From Meandrina meandrites (Eukaryota; Cnidaria; Anthozoa; Scleractinia; Meandrinidae): a stretch of 64,000 bases of DNA. This document shows positions 53,981-64,000 of this stretch, piece by piece (the first letter of the stretch is position 1; each line of letters starts with the position of its first letter). The notes beneath the pieces were generated by a model. The model did no database searches, was not told the origin of the DNA, and saw only the letters and a list, made by a program, of their open reading frames with translations. Where the stretch lies: positions 4,161,001 through 4,225,000 of the forward strand of contig OY855916.1 in NCBI GenBank assembly GCA_963693305.1, written 5' to 3'. Both the position numbers and the translations under genes were made by a program.

Positions 53981-54540
53981 ACTGAGGTATAATAAAAACG
54001 AATATATACGCATTAGGTCGGGTCTACAGGATTTCCGAGTACATGCTCGAACGTTCAAATTATTTCAGCATGATCTGCGGAAAGCAAGGATTGCATTGAT
54101 CAGCCAATTTTGAACTCGCACCTCTCTTAACTGACCCAGGCAGATTGGTATACAATTCTGTAGTTTGTCCGTTACATTGCTGGTTTCTAGTTTTAAGTGT
54201 ACTTACGATGAATACTAATATTAGGTCATATTAAGCTTGTCGAAAGAGACGTCCTTGATTTACTAGCTTAAATTAATTGTCACGATTAACCCTTAAAGGA
54301 GCTCTGTTGTTCGAGGCGTTGGGTTGATTTAATAGTTGAGAAGCAGCGCTACAAAAGGCCGCGAACGAAAAATTAAGGTGCTGGGGAGAGGGGTCTCGCC
54401 ATTTTTCCACTCACCAGTTTTCGCGCTGCTCCCGAAATAACCGAACAGGCTTCTTTTATTATAAAGCTTAAAATAATCATAGTTAGTGAAATAATAAAGG
54501 TTACGAGTTATTAGCGGAGTTATGAGAAAAAAAATTATGA

Positions 54541-54605
54541 GTTCACGGATGGGAATCGTACCCACGACCTTCCGTACACGAGTCGGTTGCTATAACCACA
54601 AACAA
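54541..54605 (-). mobile_element. tRNA-related SINE head
   Basis: Minus strand has 'TGTGGTTATAGCAACCGACT' and GGGTACGATTCCCA, a B-box-like word. The T stem pairs (CGTGG/..) only in part. A working tRNA is unlikely. Confidence 0.4.
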
Positions 54606-54881
54606 ACGAACCTTCATTTCGGATTCTTTTTACGGATCTTGAAACATCTGGAAACACCTATGTTTCAAATGTGAATAGCAATAACTCTGCGAAAAAGCAA
54701 TTTACTGACTTTACTTGATTGATCCACATGAATAAAACTGCCTTGTAGCTCATAAATCACTCTTGACAACGCTTGCAGTTTGAAGACTAATGAATATTAA
54801 AGACTTAGAACCAAAAAACGTGTGGTTTTGTTCTTCTAAAAAAAAACAGAATTCGTAGAGCAGTGAGTCAGTAGGACTTAA

Positions 54882-55787
54882 GGACGGTGCCTACTTTTGT
54901 TACTGCGCACATCTTTTGCGCATCACGCAAGGCATTGATTGCACTAGACGCGCGCGCTAAGGGAATTTGCTCGCTCAAAATGACGAATTCAACTTCGCGA
55001 CCAAGCGCGCGACTAAAATGCAAGAAAATTTCTGTTGCAACGAAATCCAGTTAATGGACATGCGAAACCAGGAACAGCGAAAGAGTAACATATCAGTAAC
55101 CACTAAACGCTTATCGATAAAAATGGCTCACATTTAACAGTCTGAAACAAATCGCTAACTGCTCAAACGTAATCAGCAAACTGCTAACTATATATGGCGT
55201 AGTGCACTCGTGAAAAATTGCGCGAGAAGCAAATATTTAACTCGCTAGGGAGGGGATAGGAAAAGTGTAATTGACCTCAAAAGCGATTCCATACAACTCA
55301 TATAACTTTTGAAAACGCGTGGTGACCCCTACTTTTTATTTTATAAAATGGAAGTGGTAAGTTTATAGAACACACGATTAATTTTTCGTTCAGTGCAAAA
55401 ATTGTTTAGGCTGTTTTTCTGGCCGTGCAAGAGAGAGCTGTTAGAGTAAAAAATGGCTCAAGTGCAATCATTTTGTTAATAAAAACGTGGATCACGCAGT
55501 TTCAAAGATAGTATTTGTTAGTTGTTTTTAAGATCGTTATATTTAATGTTGATTTTGTTTATGAAAAACCAAATTCAAAGGTAATTTGTAAGGAAATTTT
55601 ATTTCCTTGTACTTTTTTGAAAATGCCACGTCAGCACTTTTTTCAAGATTTCAAACCTAATTATCTCGAAAATTTGCGTGGCTACCCCTAATTTTCTTTT
55701 TGGATTTTAATAGCCCTTGGTAACATCTACTTCCCTTGCATAGTCATCGGCCGGGCAAAAATACCTCGCTATTAGTAGGCACCGTCC
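54882..55787. mobile_element. 906-bp MITE with TTAA target
   Basis: Ends GGACGGTGCCTAC and GTAGGCACCGTCC (13 bp, perfect) are flanked by TTAA on each side (54,878-54,881 and 55,788-55,791). TTAA duplication is used by piggyBac and Kolobok elements; I cannot decide between them. No coding sequence inside. Confidence 0.8.
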
Positions 55788-55791
55788 TTAA

Positions 55792-57904
55792 ATGAACAAT
55801 GTTCTGAACTTAAATATGCTTCAAATGCGCAATTTTAGAATCGAAGAATGCACGGAATTGTAATGAGTATTGTCGATTTAAGATTGGCTCAGCTGAAATT
55901 TAAGTCAAGTCACTTTAATACCAACGGTTCCCCAAAAAATAACGTAATTTTTTTATGGTTCTATTAAAGCCTGAAGACAAAATTATTTCTCAAATTGCTG
56001 TGAATTGTTTACATGGGAAATCTCAAAGTTGGCTCGAGGACGGGTGCCCCTGGGTATAGGGCTACTCCCTTTGGGTGACCATGAGGGAAGAGGTGGGCGG
56101 GGGGCCTTTTTTCTTGGCTTTCCTTACAAGGACAAGTCGGATAGGAAAGCCATAAAAAAGTGTAATGTCCTTTTAAGCCACATTTTAGCCACTGCAGTTC
56201 TGAGTTTTACTTTACGTCTCCCGAAAAAATTGCACATCTTCTGCGATTTAATACCAATAAATCCAAATAAATGCCTGTGTAAAAAGGTTTTTAGCGCGGG
56301 CACAGTTTGCCTTCAAACTTGATAAAGAGAGATTCAAGCCTTATTTATTTACAGTGCTTCTCTCCTTCCAGGTATATAAATGGGTTCTAGGGAAGGCTAT
56401 GGTAACTCTGCGACGCAGTGGCGTCCCATCCAGGAGTGAAATACTCCTAGTCACCTAAGACCTTAGTCCTCATGCAGTTAAAATGAATCGTTGAATTCGT
56501 GACCTTCAAACATTAAACAAAGTAAGTACAGTGATTCAATTCCAACTGATTGTGTGGAAAAATATCTCAATATAAACCATACAATTTATTATTATATGGA
56601 GCAGAGTGTTTTACGTGGAACTAAACCACTCGTAGATTCCATACGCCACTCCATCCGGGACCCGAGTGGCGTATTTTCCGTATGACACACTTGCGAGTGT
56701 CATATCGTCACGATTCGCGCCTTTTCTGCTTTGTTGAATGAACTTGGTTTCTTGTGTCGTTTGTTGTTTATAGCAAGCATCGACAAGTAGGTTTAATTTT
56801 TTTGTTTAACTATAAAGCGACGAATGAGTTCTCCGAAAAACTTTAAAACGAGAACACGATAATGGAAACCCTGAAGATTTCAAGGTTTTTTGAGGAAATT
56901 CTTCGCAAGGAATTTCACAAGGCGCAAGATGTTGTAAAGAAGAAAACAAAAGCATTTGAAAACTATCGGCCGTCAAGACATTGCTGCATTGAATTCAAGT
57001 CAAAGTTAGTGATGTTTTCAGTTCCTAAGTGTTATTTAGTTGACAAGTATTTTGTTTGATTGGAATTTAGTTAGTGTTTCTATATCCTGGACACGGGTGC
57101 TTCGTATTTTCTATGAAGACGAACGGTGATTTGTAGAACTGGCTCGATTATTCGAAAACAATGAAATAAAAATCAGCAATATCAGCTACATCTGGTCTCC
57201 ATATAATAAAAAGAACATTACACGTTGGCTCAAAGATATGAATTATATGTTCTCGTTGAACACTCGAAGATAAATTTCATATCTCCGCGCCCATGTACAC
57301 TCGGAACTTACAGTCTAACTTAGCGTTTCGAATCACCTCAGATAATCACCTAAGATTAGATGTAGAGCAAGGTGCATAAATCAGTTAAACAATTCCATCC
57401 ATTCAGGACCAGAAAGCTGTAAACAACATTCTAGTTGACCGAGTTGCTGAATTGTGAAGCAGTGATTAACCACACAACACTTATCCAATTGATATAGTAT
57501 TGCAGTGAACACTAACGATATTCATGCTACAGGTGATGCCAGCCAGTTTAGTGTGACTCAATTGACTTTTAAAGCCGTCCTGCCAGGATCCGTCAATGTC
57601 TTAATTTCTCAGCGAAAATTTTTTTAAAAACACCTTTAGCAATAAAATGTATTGGAACTGTTAAGTCCTTTTAAATTATTATTTCCAACTGTTTTCGTCT
57701 GCTCAATATCAAAATCTCAAGTCCTCAAGACTGATGACGAAATTCGGTATTTTAAGAATTTCTTTAACTTTAACTTTCAATAATTTGAAGTTCAGTTTTG
57801 ATATTAATACTTGGGATCAAGTAAATGAAATATCATATATTTGAACAACGAGTGAACGTTTAGTACATGAAAGATCATTGCAGTTCAGAAAAATTCAGAA
57901 TTGA
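55792..57904. other. Intergenic with SINE tail and hairpins
   Basis: 56,379-56,450 matches SINE-tail words ('ggaaggctatggtaac', 'gtggcgtcccatccagg'). Hairpins: 'atacgccactc'...'gagtggcgtat' (56,641-56,674) and 'tatgacac'...'gtgtcata' (56,681-56,704). The frames at 56,005-56,322 and 56,862-57,059 have no recognised domain; the second ('ETLKISRFFEEILRKEF') has no exon signals I can support. Confidence 0.45.
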
Positions 57905-57908
57905 ACAA

Positions 57909-57965
57909 GATTCAAACACACGACCACTGAAATACCGGTGCAGTGCTCTACCAACTAAGCCTTAA
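57909..57965 (-). mobile_element. tRNA-related SINE head (Thr-like)
   Basis: Minus strand: GGCTTAGTTGGTAGAGC (A box/D arm), anticodon-like loop 'CCGGTAT', and GTTTGAATC (B box). The anticodon stem has a mismatch and no acceptor stem closes, so it is a decayed tRNA-like copy. Confidence 0.5.
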
Positions 57966-60301
57966 TAAAAAATATTGCTCCCTCATGAGAACAATTATGA
58001 CAAGTATTATATTGGACCTCGAAAACAAGTCTTCCTCTGGTATCTAAAAAAGGCAAAACCAATGCAGCAAACCGATGAAGAGTGACGGACCTTTTGTAGA
58101 CCACGAATTATCATTTGGCAAAAAACAACTGTCATAAGGTATTTACAACATTTACTAAAGGCAAAACAGTGTTAATTGCGATCGAATCGTTTAATTGACT
58201 ACAAAAATTAACGAAATACAATTTGAGGAACTTTCTTAATTCAAACTTCCTGTTTTGAGTTCAAATGCAAATGCCATCGCGCGACTTTTACCTTTCGTTC
58301 ATACTGCCGTAACTTGTACATTACTGCCGGACATTTTGCTACATCTGCTGTAAATTCTTCTCGCCACTCTTAAGTCCTAATGTAGTTAAATTGTATCGAA
58401 TACTGTCATAGCTTTTTAAGTTTATAAAGAAAATTCCGGTCGAAGCTTCGATACATCTTCTCCGCTTATATTTGCTTGACTTACAATTACTTATTCCGAC
58501 TTTAGGACTGAAAAATAAATCAATAATTATAAAGTAACTGAACATGATCTAACTGGCCTCTGCAGGACTCGGAAACTACGTAACTCGCAAAATATCCGCG
58601 CGTATTATATGTTAAGCCATCAAATAAGGTGTATTTATTATCCCGTCCCAACCTGTAGAATACAAATAACGTGCTAAACAATTATAAATATCCCGCGATA
58701 TTGTATGTATTTTTGTTGAGTTTGTTATTTAGTTGCTATGGAAATATAAACAGGCGCGCTTCTTAACGGTCAAAGTTCGGTTAGGAAAATAAAAAAAATA
58801 AATCTCCTATTAGACAGTAAAATGTGCAGTAACGCTGTATATTTTAACTCCTATCGCCGGTATTTCTACAACTCGTTTGCCGGAAAACGTCATTTCAAAG
58901 GTGGCCTTGCGGATATTGCTCTGCAAACGATCGATGACTTGTAGAATAGACTTCAAATTTGAGGTAGAACTCATTTAATTTATCAGTCTGCCAGAGTCAT
59001 GGGTTGTTCGGCTTGACGAAAAGACAATATTCTCAGTGTTCTATCGATTTTTACACCTCGTTGACTATTCACTCAAGACCCGGGCACGTAGTCCAAATCA
59101 ATAGGAACACGAGTGTAAGTTTGAGAGAACGACAAATGCTTTGAAAGCACTTGCCTAAAAACTCATTTTCCTACAGAATTTCTCCTTCTTCTACTCTTCC
59201 CTCTTGTTTCTACATGAAAAATGTTTTATATTTCTCTTTGAAAGCACTCCGACGTAGGAGAAGGAAAAAACTCGGCTATTGTTACGATTTATTATGTACG
59301 TAATCGCAAACATCTTCTTTTGTGACCTACACAACTCGAACTTACAACTGACCTGCAATCATGCGAATAGTAGGGATTTAAAGCAATAGCAACGGTGATG
59401 CCGAGGACAACGCCCCATAAAAACTGAATTTCCATTTTACCTAAGAATCTCCCAATTATCTCAGTGTATTCAAGGCATCTAAGAACTATCTCGGCTCCAG
59501 GAAATCCAAAAATATTGGTCGTCGTGGTTCACGTTCTCCGAGATTCCCCAAATTTGGCCTTTTCGCGTTGTTGTTCTGGAGGGGACGGCTACGAAATCTA
59601 TAAAACAGTGTTGTTTTAGCCCTTTCAACCAACAAGGTTTCAGCGTCCACTGATATGTTAAGAGTTAATCATAATGGCGGCCACGTGTCTGCCGATATCA
59701 TAATCTTGCTCAAACTAAACTAGAATGCTAAACTTAAACTAAAAGCAAAACACTTGTTGTTGTTTTCCGTGTCCATAATAGAAAAATTTTTTTGTTTTGT
59801 ATGCCACGTGTCCTGTTTTACTTGAAATCGTTGCCCTCTCTGCAATTAGTTAAATACAATATGATGCCGTGGAATCTCGATTTTGCGAATTCCAAGGAAA
59901 ACAAAAATTGGTACGAGAAATCGGGGGTAAAGCAAATTGAGAAATCGGAATACCACTGTACATCATTATCATAATGAAAAATTCTTGTAAAATCATTTTT
60001 TAATAATTGTTCCATGTAACTCTGAATAACGACAACTCTTTTATATCTTGTTCACACTTGAATGGCCTAACATGCGAAAGCTCAACCACTGCATATCACT
60101 GTTATACGTTGAACATTTTCGTCTGAGTTGTAAAGAGAAGGAAATACAGGGAAAAGAATATAAGCTATTGGTCAGCTGTATACTTATTCCTGCAGCACCA
60201 TTTTTTTCGCTCCTGCGTAATTTAAAACACAAATATCAAAGAGAAACATCGAAATAAAAGTCAGACTCTCACAATATGCTTCAATATTTCATCTTTACCA
60301 G
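57966..60301. other. Intergenic, nothing supported
   Basis: AT-rich sequence with no repeat from elsewhere in the window that I can see and no frame with a recognisable motif. Exons upstream of 60,302 would be expected here or earlier but none could be defined. Confidence 0.4.
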
Positions 60302-60939
60302 GTGTACACGCGGCAGTTGAACTCACGGAGCAACATATTTGGATTGTTTCGTCGACGACTTTTTCGTTTTTCTCGGTTTATTCGTTGGCAGTGATTGTGT
60401 TGTCAGCAGCCTTGGGAAAGCCTATGCAACATCGGTTAAACTCCAAACGGAATATCATAATTTTCGCTTTAATTTCGTCCATATTGCTGGCGTCATACAG
60501 GCGCAGGTATAAACTTTGTAAGAGCGGCAACTGCTTTAGTCCACAACTGGCGAACACAGCAAACAAACTAGCTACTTTCAAAAGCGACTTCACAGCATTT
60601 TATTTCCCGACTGCTGTTATATTTTTCGGCTCATGGTATCTTGGTTTTCGTTCATTTATGTTTAGCCGAATTGCGGTTTTGGAACGTGGGCAAAGCTGTT
60701 CAAAACGCTGTTCTCTCCTCTGCTCAAACATCGCTGTCTCGCTGTTTATACTTTACGGGTTATTTGTCATTGACGGAATTTTGTATTTCAACGAGGATGG
60801 TGAAATATCGATGCCTAATCACTTATGTCGAATGAGCTGTCTTCACGAGGAACTGTATGTTTTATTGTCTATATTTCCAGTCTATATGGGATATTTTATA
60901 AAGCAAAACGAAGCAAGACTACACCAGGAAGAAATTTAA
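60302..60939 (+). CDS. Multipass membrane protein, terminal exon
   Basis: Acceptor 'ttcatctttaccag' at 60,301; the first two bases complete a codon, then VHAAVELTEQHIWIVSS and onward, open to TAA at 60,937-60,939. About 210 residues with five hydrophobic segments: IWIVSSTTFSFFSVYSLAVI; NIIIFALISSILLASY; FYFPTAVIFFGSWYLGF; NIAVSLFILYGLFVIDGILY; LYVLLSIFPVYMGYFI. A Cys-rich loop (SCSKRCSLLC) precedes the fourth, and a basic loop (YRRRYKLCKSGNC) follows the second. The C-terminus is polar ('KQNEARLHQEE'). I do not recognise the family. The shorter frame starting at 60,385 lacks an ATG there, so a spliced upstream exon is more likely. Confidence 0.6.
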
Positions 60940-61146
60940 GTACGAAAACTCAAACCAGTGTAAAACTGAATCCATGACGGAATGCCGCTCATAACGCCCT
61001 CAAGTCAAAACGCCCCTGAATGTTTACGTGGAATAAGTTTACGTGTGTTTTGAAACCTTCGCTATGGCACGTTTTAAGAACGAGAAATATACAGCCAGTT
61101 TTTGTGGTTTCAGCTTCGTAGAAGCGAAAGCCACTTTGTCAGCATG

Positions 61147-61192
61147 TTGTAAGTAAGTGAGTAAGTGAGTAAGTGAGTAAGTAAGTACGTAA
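61147..61192. repeat. GTAA/GTGA microsatellite
   Basis: About 46 bp of 'gtaagtgagtaagtgagtaa' type tetranucleotide repeat. Confidence 0.9.
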
Positions 61193-61474
61193 TTCGGAAA
61201 CCCGACGTAATGCCGATGGGACGCGGACGCGGACGCCGCAGTCGATGGTTTATTGACATGCCCGAAGTATTTTCGTGACAAGCTTTTTATCATGGGCCTG
61301 AGAACGAGGTTGCGAATTCGCAGTCGATATTTCTTCGCAGATGACATGTGAAACGTCAAAGCAACATTTGTTTATGCGTTTCTCTGGGCGGTGGATTTCA
61401 GAGGAAAGTTTCATTAGCAATGGTTTTGTGCTATTTTAGTCTGGGAACCAGACAGAGCTCTTGATGAAGGAGAT

Positions 61475-61620
61475 ATTTCTTGATGTGATTTCTGCAGTAC
61501 TTTTCGAGAAACCACTTTCGAGCGTCTTAAGCGTAAACAACGTAGACAGGGCGAATCAGCCATGCGGAGCGAGCGAGCAAATATAAATATGCAAATCATC
61601 CATTCGCGTGTAATTTGTCG
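61475..61620. repeat. Direct repeat, copy 1
   Basis: Matches 61,904-62,029 (shared 'cagtacttttcgagaaac' and 'atgcaaatcatccattcgcg'), with an 18-20 bp extra block (atgcggagcgagcgagc) in this copy. The Oct-like word atgcaaat is present in both. Confidence 0.75.
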
Positions 61621-61903
61621 CTAAATTTTGGAAAGCTTCCACTTTCTGATGCAATTTTTCTGCTCAACACTTTCTGAATGCTTCCCCCAAGAGACTAACA
61701 TTGATCACAATCGTCAGGGTTTTCCGAAGAAACGGCCCTTTCATACCCTTCAAAGCAAGTGATGCCAGCCTTTGTTATCCTAAACAGCTCTTGTTACCAT
61801 GTAATTAAATATGCAAAAATTTGCTCTCGCAGTTTAAAAGCAAAGTTCAGAAAAACAGGGAACAAAACTATTTTGCGCTTTGAAATATCTTTCGGAAGGG
61901 ATG

Positions 61904-62029
61904 CTTCTTGATGTGATTTGTGCAGTACTTTTCGAGAAACGACTTTCGAGCGTGTTTACTCGTAAACACAGTAGACAGGTCGAATCAGCTCACAAATATG
62001 CAAATCATCCATTCGCGTGCAATTTGTCA
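61904..62029. repeat. Direct repeat, copy 2
   Basis: Second copy, about 430 bp downstream. The frame 61,880-62,233 runs through it and has no recognised motif. Confidence 0.75.
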
Positions 62030-62530
62030 CGCATTCCCATATGTACGATTTTTTGGGGGTTGAAAGTGGTACTTTTTCAAAATAGTGAAATAGTGAGTGA
62101 TTTCCTTTTCAAGCTTATAGACCCTGAGAAATTTGTACATAACTGTAACAGACAAAACATACATGTAGCTGAAACCACGTGCACTCCCGCGAGTGCTATT
62201 TTTTTCCTTGAGGGAAGTTGTTTTCTTATGTGAAGGAGTAATTATTTTCTATATGTTGTTAATGGGGCGTTCTGTCGGGGGCATTTTGTGTCGGGGTCAC
62301 TGTTCTTGCAAGGATCGAAGTTAGTTCAATGTGTACAACGGTATGCAAAGAATACAAAAATTGCTGAAACGGCAAAATCTTGCATTTTCGCGATATTGTT
62401 ATTAGCATTTCAAGAGCTGGCTACTAAACCGACAAAAATTAATTATTTTTATTGAATTTAAAGTTGTCGATTTTTATTACGACTGACCTGGCTTACGGCC
62501 AAAGAATTAGTAGAGTATGTTATAATACAG

Positions 62531-62955
62531 CAGAGGTGGATCCAGGGGATACACTCTGCTGACGAGACCCAATCAGGTCGAAACAGCTGTCCAGAGTTTG
62601 CATTTTTGACTTTCAGTTTGGACTCTATCATGTCGTTGTCCCGTTAAGGCTTTTCATTTCTACGTAGTGTCAGCCTTGCAGTTTATTGTCTTTGTATTTT
62701 ATTTTTGGCTGATCAGAGCTGTCAGTAGCTCCTACGTACACCAGCAGCATTTTCGTCCGCGGTCCCTTGCTCTCATTTGTCATTTCCAGGGGAGGGGCCC
62801 GGGGAGGCCCGGGCCCCCACCTTAATTTTTCGGAAATAGCGCAGTTTTCTTTGAAGTGCCGGAATTATCTTCGCAGAATTCAACATTCATAGTCAAGCCT
62901 TTAAGCATGTGAAAAGCAGGCCCTCTCCTTAGCTGGAGGTCTGGATCCGCCACTG
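62531..62955. mobile_element. hAT-like MITE, 5-bp TSD
   Basis: 425 bp. TIRs CAGAGGTGGATCCAG and CTGGATCCGCCACTG, flanked by TACAG on both sides (62,526-62,530 and 62,956-62,960). Same end type and duplication length as 16,419-17,955. A GC-rich palindromic patch (ggggcccggggaggcccggg, about 62,795-62,815) lies inside. Confidence 0.8.
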
Positions 62956-63392
62956 TACAGATACAGAGCAGATCGACCAATGATAGTAGCAACATTACAA
63001 ATTTGAGCTTATCCACAGATAGGTAAGCCGAGATACATTGCGCGAGGCTTGGTAACCTGTTCCCAGTGTCTTTTAGGCCGCCATCTTGAATTTTCAATGC
63101 CCCCTCCTGAAAGATGTCTCACGCGAATATTTACGCCACTGTTACATCACGTGAATCCCTTCAGAAAAAAAAAACCAGGGTATCCATCATCCTGGTTTGA
63201 TACAAGCACTGAAGTGAGTTCTGGATGCAAACAAATTAACTTTCGATCGAGCTTTCCTATAATTTCACTCTCGCTATCTTGTTATCTTGAGGGACAGTTG
63301 ACAGTGTCGGGAGATTGGGATCGTATATTTTGCCGTCGCGTGCGTGAACCATGCATTTCCAGCCATGCGGCGGGATCTTGGTATAGAATCCT

Positions 63393-63734
63393 GTGAACGA
63401 ACCTTTCTATACTGTTAAGCTCCGAAAAAGACTCTCTCTGAAATTCAGCGTCTGCGCTAATTTACAGTGCCTTGAATTCGACGCGATTTCAACACGATTT
63501 TCTAAACAACCTTCTTCCATGATTTATATGCGAACCTCCAGAAAAAGAATGGATCTATGGGAAGGAGTTGAACGAAAAGCACAAAAAGCGAACGCAAAGC
63601 GCCGTAAAGGAAAGCGAAGCGCCTGCAAGCTAGGCCGTTCAAAGCTTCTCTACTTTCTCGACTCGAAAGAACGTACGGAATTTCAAAAGGACCACGAAAG
63701 CCATGAACATTTTGATTTTGACCACTGTTTGTAA
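63393..63734 (+). CDS. Unrecognised basic ORF
   Basis: 113 codons, first ATG within it at 63,522. The C-terminal half is very basic ('KAQKANAKRRKGKRSACKLG') with an acidic/His end. No domain recognised and no splice or promoter signal found; it could be chance. Confidence 0.2.
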   Translation: MNEPFYTVKLRKRLSLKFSVCANLQCLEFDAISTRFSKQPSSMIYMRTSRKRMDLWEGVERKAQKANAKRRKGKRSACKLGRSKLLYFLDSKERTEFQKDHESHEHFDFDHCL

Positions 63735-64000
63735 ATTTTGTGGAAAATGTCTGAACCCGACCTGTGTCTAAACAACACTAGTGGGTGACAACACTGGCCT
63801 AAATTGTAATTCCTTTCGTTGGATTGAACAGGTGATTTAAAGCCTGGGTTTCTAGACGAGAAAGTTATTTAACTGAAAGAGAAATGGAGAAGAATAGAGT
63901 TGAGATTTGGCAAAAGAATTGTAAAAAAAACTTCATGTACAGTCTCGGAGATCATTCAAGTTTTCCCGCTTTGTTCTGATTCAATCATCATACAAGTCCA

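Overview
The window looks like an AT-rich, repeat-dense stretch of a metazoan nuclear genome. It has spliceosomal introns with GT/AG borders, tRNA-derived SINEs, several families of terminal-inverted-repeat DNA transposons and MITEs, an LTR retrotransposon, LINE debris and a tyrosine-recombinase retrotransposon. The mix, in particular the SINE body built around 'GGGCAAGACACTT', the GCGCTATAxAAAT-(ATT)n LINE/SINE tails and the 'ACCCCATtnTAGTCA' MITE, reminds me of anthozoan cnidarians (stony corals). That assignment is an inference from memory. There is no prokaryotic gene structure; most open frames are chance frames or frames through tandem repeats. Layout: (1) About 1-14,207 and 20,000-27,427 form an array of at least five diverged copies of one complex repeat. 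Each copy carries a GC-rich head, hairpins, a small exon-like cassette with conserved splice signals, and in several copies a minisatellite. Two transposon-bearing segments in it (4,390-5,595 and 10,693-11,898) look identical. (2) About 14,151-19,982 is a nest of transposons splitting copy 3: an outer element with about 200-bp inverted ends, a 4.36-kb TIR element inside it, an 80-bp tandem array inside that, then a complete but internally deleted Ty3/gypsy element (151-bp LTRs, 5-bp target duplication) and a 1.5-kb hAT-like element. (3) 27,428-29,184 holds a MITE, two head-to-head tRNA-derived SINE heads, one orphan exon and another MITE. (4) 30,482-46,355 is a tandem array of roughly 2.6-kb units. 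Each complete unit carries a minus-strand first exon with a CRE/E-box/CCAAT promoter, and a plus-strand, phase-1 coiled-coil exon. One unit is interrupted by a 6.94-kb PAT/Ngaro-type element (33,843-40,782) with A1-B1-A2-B2 split direct repeats, a gag gene with an intron, RT-RNase H, a tyrosine recombinase, and a nested hAT copy. (5) The array ends in a long heptad-repeat exon (45,735-46,355) whose phase matches the next exon (48,529-50,225), a trypsin-like protein with a visible His-Asp-Ser set. This is the best candidate host gene. (6) 50,226-64,000 is mostly intergenic, with SINEs, MITEs (TA, 9-bp, 5-bp and TTAA target duplications), foldbacks and one multipass membrane-protein exon (60,302-60,939). 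How the parts may work together: the coiled-coil exons at 32,247, 41,677, 44,305 and 45,735 share splice phase and start motif, so they could be combined in frame upstream of the protease-like exon. The transposon genes act only within their own elements, and all have visible damage except the gag and recombinase frames.
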